Assembly (NCBI GenBank): GCA_017995695.1
Contig: JAGOIJ010000046.1
Coordinates: 1 to 11,079, forward strand
DNA length: 11,079 bases
Source of the DNA: Candidatus Omnitrophota bacterium
Lineage (GTDB): Bacteria; Omnitrophota; Gorgyraeia; Gygaellales; Profunditerraquicolaceae
Reading direction: 5' to 3'
Made by a program: the position numbers and the translations under genes. Below are positions 1 to 6,106 of this stretch, piece after piece. Below the pieces are notes generated by a model. That model was not told the origin of the DNA. It did no database searches and saw only the letters and a list, made by a program, of their open reading frames with translations. The first letter of the stretch is position 1. Each line of letters opens with the position of its first letter.

Positions 1-774
1 CGGTATCTTACGTTTATGGTTATTGCTCCGTCATTCTTATATTTTGCCTATATCGGGAAACCTTATTTTAATTTCCTGGTTATGCTTATGGCCGCGCTCT
101 ATTTAAAGGAGTTTTTCCATCTTACGGGCGTTTGGCAGGAAAAGGTGTATCGATGGGAAGGAAGGGTCTTTGCGCTTTGCGTTTTGCTGGGCACGCTAGC
201 AGAAGACAAGTTTTTGTTTTTTAGAATTCCTGTTTTGGTCATTATGTGCGTGCTGGCGACACCCGTTTTTATGAGGAAAGTTAACGATGCGGTTCGGCAG
301 AGCGCTTTTACTATCGTAGGCATATTATATTTCGGTTGGATGTTCAGTTATATCATTTTTTTACGCGATGCGTTTGGTTTCGGCGGGGTAGTTTTTGTTT
401 GTTTTTTAGTTACCATTGATGATTTGGCGAGTTTCTGGGTAGGAAAGTTGTGCGGGAAACGCAAACTTATCCCGGAGATCAGCCCGAATAAAACCATTGA
501 GGGCTCGTTAGGCGGCATTTTCTTTACTATTGTTTTCGCGCTGGTGCTTAGCTATGCCTTGCCTGGGTATTCTTTGTGGAAGTGTGCGCTGTTAGGTTTT
601 ATCATTAGCATTATGGGCCAGATTGGTGATCTCGTTATTTCGGTGATTAAGCGCGATATGCACGTGAAGGATTCTGGAAAGCTTTTGCCTGGTCATGGAG
701 GCATGCTTGACCGGTTTGATAGCTGGATTTTTACTTTACCGGTTATCTATTATCTATTGTTTGCGCTGCAATAG
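1..774 (+). CDS. CDP-diglyceride synthase-like membrane protein (phosphatidate cytidylyltransferase family), 5' partial
   Basis: The reading frame is open to the first base of the window, so the true start is probably upstream; the first internal ATG is at 16. The product would convert phosphatidic acid and CTP to CDP-diacylglycerol in the inner membrane. Counting from the ATG at 16, the C-terminal CDP-DG synthase signature is intact at residues 209-235: S-V-I-K-R, then K-D-S, then P-G-H-G-G-M-L-D-R-F-D. The conserved DD (135-136) and the SPNKTIEGSLGG stretch (156-167) are also present. Several hydrophobic helices span the protein. The gene lies 8 nt before a Methyltransf_20-type gene, which recalls the ynbB-ynbC pair of enterobacteria. 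It may therefore be the accessory ynbB-type paralogue rather than the housekeeping cdsA. Family assignment is certain; the paralogue assignment is inference. Confidence 0.9.
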   Translation, partial: RYLTFMVIAPSFLYFAYIGKPYFNFLVMLMAALYLKEFFHLTGVWQEKVYRWEGRVFALCVLLGTLAEDKFLFFRIPVLVIMCVLATPVFMRKVNDAVRQSAFTIVGILYFGWMFSYIIFLRDAFGFGGVVFVCFLVTIDDLASFWVGKLCGKRKLIPEISPNKTIEGSLGGIFFTIVFALVLSYALPGYSLWKCALLGFIISIMGQIGDLVISVIKRDMHVKDSGKLLPGHGGMLDRFDSWIFTLPVIYYLLFALQ

Positions 775-782
775 GAGGAGCT

Positions 783-1580
783 ATGAAACGGTTAACGGTA
801 TTGTGTACGACCTTACTCATTCGAACCATCGGGCGGCTTAGCACTGGCATCAGCATGAGTTTCCAATACGGGTTTATCTCCGGCATGATGTTGGATTATA
901 TTTATGAAAATAAGCCGCACGGAAAACTTATTATTGGCAAGTGGATTGATCGAGCGTTTCTTAACAATGTAGGATGGCAAGCGATCCGGCAAAGAAAGGA
1001 AAACCTTAAGCAATACCTTAAGCAGGCTATTACAGAGAATCGTCAGCGTAATGAAAAGACCGTTATCCTTGATATTGCTTCAGGTCCTGCTAAGTATTTG
1101 CTTGAGGTAATGGTAGAAATGGGAGAGCATGATCTTTTTGCTATTTGTCAGGATATCGATGAGCGATGGCTTATCTTTGGCCAGCAGCAGGCTAATGCTT
1201 GCGGTATCCGTAATATAAGGTTTGAGAAGGGAGACGCTTTTAATAAAGAATTACTGGCAAAAACATCCCCGAAACCTTCCATTGTTGTTTCTTCCGGATT
1301 CTACGATTGGATTGTCGATGATGAGCTCGTTAAGCGGTCCTTCCGGTATTGTTACCATATCGTAGCAGAAGGCGGTGTTATTGTTTTCACTAATCAGGCA
1401 GGGCATAAGCAGATGGAGCTGGTATCTGAAGCATTTGTTGATTTTAACAAAGAGCCGCTCAGGATGAAGGTGCGTTCACCCGAAGTGATTAATGGCTGGG
1501 CGCGGGATGTCGGCTTTAAAGATCTAGTTACTTCCATTGATCAGTGGGGGCTCTATTCTGTATCTAAAGGGAGGAAATGA
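783..1580 (+). CDS. Class I SAM-dependent methyltransferase, Methyltransf_20 / YnbC C-terminal type
   Basis: A 265-residue predicted SAM-dependent methyltransferase of unknown substrate. The SAM-binding motif I is at residues 95-104 (ILDIASGPAK), the ribose-binding acidic residues at about 124-126 (Q-D-I-D) and the adenine-contact region at 150-153 (GDAF). The SSGFYDW stretch (170-176) followed by ELVKRS is characteristic of the methyltransferase half of YnbC-like proteins, in which an alpha/beta hydrolase is fused N-terminally. Here the hydrolase is absent: about 90 residues of non-hydrolase sequence, hydrophobic and Arg-rich at the start, precede the methyltransferase fold. The start is set by an AGGAGGAG site at 773-780 that overlaps the stop codon of the previous gene. 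Because it follows a CDP-diglyceride synthase-like gene, a lipid or lipid-headgroup substrate is a reasonable inference but is not shown by the sequence. Confidence 0.8.
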   Translation: MKRLTVLCTTLLIRTIGRLSTGISMSFQYGFISGMMLDYIYENKPHGKLIIGKWIDRAFLNNVGWQAIRQRKENLKQYLKQAITENRQRNEKTVILDIASGPAKYLLEVMVEMGEHDLFAICQDIDERWLIFGQQQANACGIRNIRFEKGDAFNKELLAKTSPKPSIVVSSGFYDWIVDDELVKRSFRYCYHIVAEGGVIVFTNQAGHKQMELVSEAFVDFNKEPLRMKVRSPEVINGWARDVGFKDLVTSIDQWGLYSVSKGRK

Positions 1581-2020
1581 TGCGCGCTATTGTTGTGTAT
1601 GATTCTCAAAGCGGTAACACCCGTAAGATTGCTGAAGTTATTGCGCAAGCAATGAGCAGTGTTATTGTTCCGGTCGGCCAAGCGCCACTTGATCTTACGG
1701 GCCATGATCTTGTTATTATCGGGACGCCTAATATCCGGGCGCATCCTACAGAAAAAATGAGTTCTTATTTAGAAAAGGTCGCGCTTCCTAAAGCATGCGC
1801 GCTTTTTGTAACCTTTGGTATGCCGATCTGGGGGCAGATTTCCTCTGTCCTATGTACCAGGACCGTGAAAAAGGTTCTGAAGCGCAAAGGCAGCCAATGC
1901 GTGTCTCTTTTTATGTGCCCTGGCTATCACGTTAAGTACAAGACCTACCAAGGCAGGCCGAGCAACCATGATGTAGCTAAGGCGCGAAGATTTGCTTTGC
2001 GTACCATTTCCATGGTTTAG
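1577..2020 (+). CDS. Small flavodoxin-family protein
   Basis: A 147-residue single-domain flavodoxin-like protein, expected to bind FMN and act as a cytosolic one- or two-electron carrier or a small FMN reductase. The phosphate-binding loop sits at residues 10-15 (S-Q-S-G-N-T) right after the first beta strand (RAIVVYD). The second strand LVIIGTPNIRAHP (45-57) and the FVTFGMPIWG strand/loop (77-86) fit the fold. It overlaps the upstream methyltransferase by ATGA, implying translational coupling. A second ATG follows at once (1580). The GGGAGG site at 1569-1574 is 2 nt from the first ATG and 5 nt from the second, so 1580 may be the real start. Ten Lys/Arg fall in about the last 45 residues. 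Its partner in this lipid-type operon is unknown. Confidence 0.8.
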   Translation: MMRAIVVYDSQSGNTRKIAEVIAQAMSSVIVPVGQAPLDLTGHDLVIIGTPNIRAHPTEKMSSYLEKVALPKACALFVTFGMPIWGQISSVLCTRTVKKVLKRKGSQCVSLFMCPGYHVKYKTYQGRPSNHDVAKARRFALRTISMV

Positions 2021-2022
2021 TA

Positions 2023-2212
2023 ACGCTGAAGTTCAGGTGATAGCGCGGGACAGGAGGGGATAGTCTTTCCCTGCTCACCCTTACTACATCCCTTGTAGCA
2101 ATCGATAGCCAGACAAGTAAATTCGCGCAGCAGTGCGCGCACGTGCCGTTCCGATACGGCACGGTGCTGGCCAAACAACTTACGTTGCTCCTTCGGAGCT
2201 GCCGTAAGTTGT
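2023..2212. other. Hairpin-rich gene-free block, candidate structured RNA or decayed palindromic element
   Basis: No convincing gene lies between 2021 and 2368. This first part holds a row of perfect inverted repeats: CTGAA/TTCAG (about 2025-2035), CTACA/TGTAG (about 2084-2100), CGCGCA/TGCGCG (2124-2129 and 2134-2139, loop GCAG), CGTGCCGT/ACGGCACG (2142-2149 and 2156-2163) and the longest, ACAACTTACG/CGTAAGTTGT (2175-2184 and 2203-2212), with an inner GCTCC-TTC-GGAGC stem. The last hairpin is followed by GGTCTCATTT, not a T-run, so it is a poor intrinsic terminator although it sits where the upstream operon should end. I cannot tell an RNA gene from a palindromic repeat. Open frames on the minus strand here have no ribosome binding site. 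Confidence 0.45.
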
Positions 2213-2234
2213 GGTCTCATTTAAAATAAAATAT

Positions 2235-2263
2235 TTGACAAAGTAAGGCAAACGTTGTAGTAT
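2235..2263 (+). promoter_or_regulatory. Sigma70-type promoter of the oxidoreductase operon
   Basis: A perfect -35 box TTGACA (2235-2240), a 17-nt spacer and a -10 box TAGTAT (2258-2263). Transcription would begin near 2270, leaving a leader of about 98 nt. Two copies of the palindrome AACGTT lie at 2251-2256 and 2269-2274, 18 nt apart and flanking the -10 box, a possible operator. An AT-rich stretch precedes the -35 box. Confidence 0.75.
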
Positions 2264-2268
2264 GGTTG

Positions 2269-2313
2269 AACGTTTTAGCCCTGGGGGGCACGTTTGGCAA
2301 TCTTTTTTGCCAA
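2269..2313 (+). promoter_or_regulatory. Structured 5' leader of the oxidoreductase operon
   Basis: Two stem-loops lie just after the predicted transcription start. The first pairs AACGT (2269-2273) with ACGTT (2290-2294) around a GCCC/GGGC stem (2278-2281 and 2286-2289). The second pairs TTGGCAA with TTGCCAA (2294-2300 and 2307-2313) around a TCTTTT loop. I do not recognise a known riboswitch class. About 40 nt separate the second stem from the AAGGAG site at 2354-2359. Confidence 0.4.
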
Positions 2314-2368
2314 GAGGGAAACTACTAGTTGGTCGGTGTTCTATTTCATGTGTAAGGAGTAATTCAGA

Positions 2369-2917
2369 ATGAAAGAGATTCGTATTCACGCCCGGGCAGG
2401 CCAGGGAGCCATTACTACCGCCGCGCTCTTAGGTTATGCTTATTTTCAAAGAGGAATGTATCCTTATGCCTTTCCGAACTTTGGCGCTGCGCGTATGGGA
2501 GCGCCCATGAATGCCTTTTTAAGGGTAGATGCTCAACCGGTGAGGTTGCGAAGCCAGATCTATGAGCCGGATTATGTGCTTATAGTCGATCCAACGCTTA
2601 TGCGCGGATTCAATTGTTTTGCCGGTTTGCAAGATTCAGGCATCGTTATTTTAAACCAGAAAGAGACAGAAGGGCTTCCCAAGGTTAAGGCGAAACAGAA
2701 GCTGTTTGCTTTACCTGCCAATGAGATTGCCATGAAATATATAGGTAGGCCTTTGGGCAATACAACCTTAATCGGGGCATTTGCCGCGGCAACAGGAGAT
2801 TTTGATCTGGATGTACTTATAGGGGTTATTAAACAGAGATTCGCAGGTAAGATCCAGCAGGGCAATATTGATGCTGCCAAAGCTGGATTTGAGTTTGTAA
2901 AAAAACAAAAACAGTAA
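2369..2917 (+). CDS. porC: 2-oxoacid:ferredoxin oxidoreductase, gamma subunit
   Basis: A 182-residue gamma subunit of the pyruvate/2-ketoisovalerate:ferredoxin oxidoreductase family. The N-terminal RAGQGA loop (9-14) and the PNFGAARMGAPMNAFLRV segment (36-53) are hallmarks of this subunit, followed by the YVLIVDPTLM strand at about 69-78. The length is normal for the family. It is the first gene of a gamma-delta-alpha-beta cluster, the usual order in archaea, Thermotoga and many anaerobic bacteria. The start is supported by AAGGAG (2354-2359), 9 nt upstream. In the complex it contacts CoA and joins the catalytic alpha/beta core. Whether the substrate is pyruvate or a branched 2-oxoacid cannot be read from this subunit, so the gene symbol is provisional. 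Confidence 0.9.
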   Translation: MKEIRIHARAGQGAITTAALLGYAYFQRGMYPYAFPNFGAARMGAPMNAFLRVDAQPVRLRSQIYEPDYVLIVDPTLMRGFNCFAGLQDSGIVILNQKETEGLPKVKAKQKLFALPANEIAMKYIGRPLGNTTLIGAFAAATGDFDLDVLIGVIKQRFAGKIQQGNIDAAKAGFEFVKKQKQ

Positions 2918-2927
2918 GGGAGTTGTT

Positions 2928-3209
2928 ATGTTTGGACCATTAACCGTTAAACCGGCAACAAGCAAGGGTGATAAAACCGGAGCCTGGAGGATCGAGAAGC
3001 GGCCTCATTTCTTGCAGAAGAACTGTATTGCGTGCAAGATGTGTCTTATTATTTGTCCCGAAGGTTGCATTTCGGGTAAAGAAAAGAATACGTACTACAC
3101 TGATTACACCTATTGCAAGGGGTGCGGATTGTGTGCTAAGGTTTGTCCTAAGGCGGATATTGAGATGATCAGCGAAGAAAAGGCCGCTGAAAGCGAGAAG
3201 CATTCATGA
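2928..3209 (+). CDS. porD: 2-oxoacid:ferredoxin oxidoreductase, delta subunit (2x[4Fe-4S] ferredoxin-like)
   Basis: A 93-residue electron-transfer subunit. Two ferredoxin motifs are visible: C33-x2-C36-x2-C39-x3-C43-P and C63-x2-C66-x2-C69-x3-C73-P, enough to ligate two [4Fe-4S] clusters in the usual crossed pattern. C47 is an extra cysteine. About 30 residues precede the first motif, as is usual for this subunit, and contain GAWRIEKRP, typical of PorD. It would carry electrons from the cluster in the beta subunit to free ferredoxin. A GGGAG site lies just before the ATG, and the stop overlaps the start of the alpha gene by ATGA, so translation is probably coupled. Confidence 0.93.
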   Translation: MFGPLTVKPATSKGDKTGAWRIEKRPHFLQKNCIACKMCLIICPEGCISGKEKNTYYTDYTYCKGCGLCAKVCPKADIEMISEEKAAESEKHS

Positions 3210-4393
3210 AAGAATTTATTGAAGGTTCACGCGCGGTTGCCGAGATTGTTAAGTTATGCAAACCGGGCGTCATTTCGGCATATCCCATTACTCCTCAGAC
3301 GCATATTGTTGAGGAGCTGGCGCAGATGGTGGCCAATGGAGAACTTGCAAGTCAGTTCGTGAATGTGGAGAGTGAGCATTCTGCGGCGTCGGTAGTGCTG
3401 GGTGCCGCAGCAACGGGAGTGCGCTCTTATACGGCTTCGAGTTCCCAAGGGCTCTTATTGATGGGCGAGGTTATTTTTAACATCGCAGGCATGCGCTTGC
3501 CGTTGGTGTTGACCTGCGCAAACCGCGCAGTTTCAGCGCCGATCAATATCTGGAACGATCAACAGGATTCATTATCGTTGCGTGACGCCGGATGGATCCA
3601 GCTGTACGCAGAAAATAACCAGGAAGTCGCAGATTTGCACCTGATGGCGTATCGTTTGAGCGAAGATAAGACGATGATGCTGCCGGTCATGGTTTGTATG
3701 GATGGTTTCATTTTAACCCATGGCATGGAAACAGTCGATATCCCTGCTCAAGCAGAAGTTGATAAATTCCTTCCCGCGTATAAGCCGCTCTACAAATTAG
3801 ATACGGCCAATCCCATAAGTATGGGTTTACTTGCTGATCCTGGTTGTTATATGGAGACGCGTATAGCCATTCAGGAAACCATGAAGGATGCATTAAAGAT
3901 ATTGCCTAAGATTAGCGCCGAGTTTAAAGCGGTCTTTGGTAGGGATTATGGGGATTGTATTGTGGAGGAATACCACATTAAAGACGCAGAGAAGGTTATC
4001 GTCGCCATGGGCTCGGTGTGCGGTACGATTAAAGATGTTGTTGATGCTTTGCGTAAAAAAGGCAAAAAAGTCGGGCTATTAAAAATAATTTCGTTTCGTC
4101 CGTTTCCCTATGCCCGTATCTATGAAATCCTCAAGGATGTTCCACGGGTGGCAGTGCTCGATAAGGCGGTCTCTTTAGGGGCTTACGCGCCTATCGCTGT
4201 TGAGATTCGCGCAGCATTTACCGGAAAGAAAAAGGCGCCCCAGGTGATTAGCAGTTTTGTCGCTGGTTTAGGCGGCCGGGATATTACGCGCGAAACAATC
4301 CTTGAGATTTTCTCGAAAACTACACAAAAAGAAGTAAATTTAGAATTTATTGATGTGAAGCCTGAATTGTTAAGGGAGGAATACCGTGAATAG
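3206..4393 (+). CDS. porA: 2-oxoacid:ferredoxin oxidoreductase, alpha subunit
   Basis: A 395-residue catalytic subunit carrying the pyrimidine-binding half of the thiamine diphosphate site. The YPITPQT motif is at residues 26-32, the VESEHSA motif with its conserved glutamates at 54-60, and NRAVSAPINIWNDQQD at 106-121, as in pyruvate and 2-oxoisovalerate ferredoxin oxidoreductases. The C-terminal part (about 255-370) has the beta/alpha fold of domain II, including VIVAMGSVCGT and VLDKAVSLG. The length is normal for the family. It starts inside the end of the delta gene and overlaps the beta gene by 8 nt. It acts in the cytosol, oxidising a 2-oxoacid to acyl-CoA and CO2 with reduction of ferredoxin, or the reverse. 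Substrate choice between pyruvate and related 2-oxoacids is not settled by the visible motifs. Confidence 0.93.
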   Translation: MKEFIEGSRAVAEIVKLCKPGVISAYPITPQTHIVEELAQMVANGELASQFVNVESEHSAASVVLGAAATGVRSYTASSSQGLLLMGEVIFNIAGMRLPLVLTCANRAVSAPINIWNDQQDSLSLRDAGWIQLYAENNQEVADLHLMAYRLSEDKTMMLPVMVCMDGFILTHGMETVDIPAQAEVDKFLPAYKPLYKLDTANPISMGLLADPGCYMETRIAIQETMKDALKILPKISAEFKAVFGRDYGDCIVEEYHIKDAEKVIVAMGSVCGTIKDVVDALRKKGKKVGLLKIISFRPFPYARIYEILKDVPRVAVLDKAVSLGAYAPIAVEIRAAFTGKKKAPQVISSFVAGLGGRDITRETILEIFSKTTQKEVNLEFIDVKPELLREEYRE

Positions 4394-5273
4394 TCTGTTT
4401 AAGCCTGGTCATACTGCCTGCGCTGGATGTGGCCAGTCTATGGCTGCGCGCTTAGTTATAGATGCCGCAGGGCCGAATACGATTGTTATTAATAATACCG
4501 GTTGCCTTGAAGTTTTTTCCACTAAGTATCCTGAAAGTGCTTGGAATGTTCCTTGGATTCATTCTCTGTTTGAAAATGCTTCAGCAGTTGCTTCCGGCGT
4601 TGAAGCGGCGTTGGTATATCTGGGAAAAAAAGAAACAACCAATGTTATCGCCCAGGCAGGGGATGGTGGCACTGCCGATATTGGTTTACAGGCGCTTTCT
4701 GGCATGCTTGAGCGTGGTCACGATGTGCTTTTTGTTTGTTATGATAATGAAGCTTACATGAATACAGGTGTGCAACGAAGCGGCTTAACCCCTTTCAACA
4801 CTAACACTACTACCAGTCCCTTGGGAAGTCGATCGGTAGGTAACGTGCGGCCGAAAAAACCCATGCCTGAAATTGCGCTCGCGCATGGTATCCCGTATGT
4901 AGCCACAGCCTCTGTTGCCTTTGTCCAGGATATTCAGCGTAAGGTCAAGAAGGCGTTCTCTCTTAAAGGGCCGAAGTATCTGCAGATTCATGTGCCTTGT
5001 CCTTTAGGGTGGCGTAGCGAAACGAGCGACACCCTTGCCGTTGCCAAATTGGCTGTTGAGACCGGATTGTATCCGATTATTGAATATGAAAACGGAAAAT
5101 TAATCTCTGCCCGTAAATTCCAACCCAAACCCGTTGTAGAGTATCTGAAAACCCAGGGTCGCTTCAAGCATTTGGTTAATAGCCCCGAACAGTTAAAAAT
5201 CATTCAGCAGATCGCTGATTCCAATATAGAGAAGTACGGCTTAAGAGCAGAGGTTCAGCCAGCCGTTAGTTAA
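4386..5273 (+). CDS. porB: 2-oxoacid:ferredoxin oxidoreductase, beta subunit
   Basis: A 295-residue subunit binding the diphosphate end of thiamine diphosphate and the catalytic [4Fe-4S] cluster. The thiamine motif is complete: GDGG at 92-95, ending at YDNEAYMNTG (119-128). The four expected cluster cysteines are C12, C15 (CAGCGQ), C40 (NNTGC) and C205 (VPCPLGW). The start is GTG at 4386, inside the 3' end of the alpha gene; the GGGAGG at about 4375-4380 fits it, and family N-termini begin close to the CAGCG motif. The cluster cysteines and the short C-terminal tail fit the POR/VOR beta family rather than the longer OorB-type proteins. Confidence 0.93.
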   Translation: MNSLFKPGHTACAGCGQSMAARLVIDAAGPNTIVINNTGCLEVFSTKYPESAWNVPWIHSLFENASAVASGVEAALVYLGKKETTNVIAQAGDGGTADIGLQALSGMLERGHDVLFVCYDNEAYMNTGVQRSGLTPFNTNTTTSPLGSRSVGNVRPKKPMPEIALAHGIPYVATASVAFVQDIQRKVKKAFSLKGPKYLQIHVPCPLGWRSETSDTLAVAKLAVETGLYPIIEYENGKLISARKFQPKPVVEYLKTQGRFKHLVNSPEQLKIIQQIADSNIEKYGLRAEVQPAVS

Positions 5274-5284
5274 CATTGGCAGAT

Positions 5285-5337
5285 GCGTGTAGCGATAGTC
5301 TTTTGTTTTACTATTAATCGTAGACTATCGAAGACGC
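5285..5337 (+). other. Intercistronic stem-loop between the beta-subunit and ferritin-like genes
   Basis: An 8-bp perfect inverted repeat CGATAGTC (5293-5300) / GACTATCG (5323-5330) with a 22-nt AT-rich loop, extended by GCGT (5285-5288) / ACGC (5334-5337). No T-run follows, so it is not a standard intrinsic terminator. It could be an mRNA processing or stability element separating the oxidoreductase subunits from the two downstream genes. No clear promoter was found between it and 5392. Confidence 0.4.
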
Positions 5338-5391
5338 TCGTTGCGTTGATATAGATAGAAGTATTTTTATCTCAAATAAAGGGGGTATACT

Positions 5392-5871
5392 ATGGGAAAA
5401 CAAGCACGGGCAATTGTGGATTTAAGCCTCAAAGATCTGGTCAAAGATTTAAATAAGGCTTACGCCGATGAATGGCTTGCGTTTTATTTGTATTGGTACA
5501 TGGCACAGGTTGTTTCTGGTCGCGCATATGAAGATATGAAGGAGATGCTTGAGAAGATTGCTAAAGATGAGCTTGAGCACGCCACCGAACTAGCCGATTT
5601 AATTACTAAGCTTGGGGATGTTCCGGTTGCTAATCCTATGGAACTTGAAAAGCATGCTAATGCTCCGTATCTTACGCCACCTAAGAACACCGCAGATTTA
5701 AATCGTATTATCCGCATTGTTACCGAAGCAGAAGCGCAAGCGATTGATGTGTATCATAAGATTGCCAAGAAAACTTTTGGCAAGGATGCCGTGACCTACC
5801 AGTTGGTCACGCATATTCTTTCAGAAGAAGTCTCCCATGAGGAGATGTTTGAGAATTTATTGGAACGGTAG
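5392..5871 (+). CDS. Ferritin-like / Dps-like diiron four-helix-bundle protein
   Basis: A 159-residue protein with the helical pattern and metal ligands of the ferritin superfamily. The likely ligands are E27 (DEWLAFYLYW), E60 and H63 (DELEH), E112 or E114 (TEAEAQAID) and E146 with H149 (EEVSHEE), giving two E-x2-H motifs and a probable diiron site. It lacks the C-terminal rubredoxin domain of rubrerythrin. It looks more like the short Dps-like or bacterioferritin-like proteins of anaerobes than classical 24-mer ferritin, but I cannot fix the subfamily. The likely role is iron storage or use of peroxide to oxidise Fe(II). A strong AAAGGGGG site (5378-5385) precedes the ATG. It lies between an Fe-S oxidoreductase and a ferredoxin, so protection or iron supply for Fe-S enzymes is a fair inference. 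Confidence 0.8.
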   Translation: MGKQARAIVDLSLKDLVKDLNKAYADEWLAFYLYWYMAQVVSGRAYEDMKEMLEKIAKDELEHATELADLITKLGDVPVANPMELEKHANAPYLTPPKNTADLNRIIRIVTEAEAQAIDVYHKIAKKTFGKDAVTYQLVTHILSEEVSHEEMFENLLER

Positions 5872-5923
5872 GCAAGTGTGTTGTTGGTGAATATAACGTT
5901 TCAACTTTAGTGGAGGATTAACG

Positions 5924-6106
5924 ATGGCGAAAGTAACCGTTGATGTTTCAACGTGCGTAGGTTGTGGTTTGTGCGAGCAATCTTGTCCCGATGTGTTTGA
6001 GATCGGTGGCGATGGCATTGCCCATGTCAAGGCGCAGGTTTGCGCAACATGCAATCTGCAGGAAGTAGCGGATCAGTGCCCGGTTAACGCGATTAAGGTA
6101 GGCTAG
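5924..6106 (+). CDS. Ferredoxin, single [4Fe-4S], Thermotoga/Pyrococcus type
   Basis: A 60-residue ferredoxin. The first motif is C11-V-G-C14-G-L-C17 with C21-P, and the fourth ligand is C52-P near the C-terminus. That gives one [4Fe-4S] cluster (C11, C14, C17, C52), as in the ~60-residue ferredoxins of Thermotoga and Pyrococcus, where the C21 equivalent forms a disulfide with a cysteine in the second half. Here two candidates exist, C40 and C43 (VCATCN). The second half does not form a full CxxCxxC motif, so a second cluster is unlikely. The start has a TGGAGGA site. It is probably the electron acceptor of the oxidoreductase encoded just upstream. Its stop codon overlaps that of the opposite-strand gene. 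Confidence 0.92.
   Translation: MAKVTVDVSTCVGCGLCEQSCPDVFEIGGDGIAHVKAQVCATCNLQEVADQCPVNAIKVG

Noticed and set aside
2175..2212. The strong 10-bp hairpin as intrinsic terminator of the lipid-type operon
   Set aside because: The following bases are GGTCTCATTT with no T-run; termination is possible but not supported by the standard signal.
2017..2220. A 67-codon minus-strand frame starting MRPQLTAAPK in the hairpin-rich block
   Set aside because: There is no Shine-Dalgarno sequence before the ATG (AT-rich, no purine block), and it spans the inverted repeats, which explain the sequence better.
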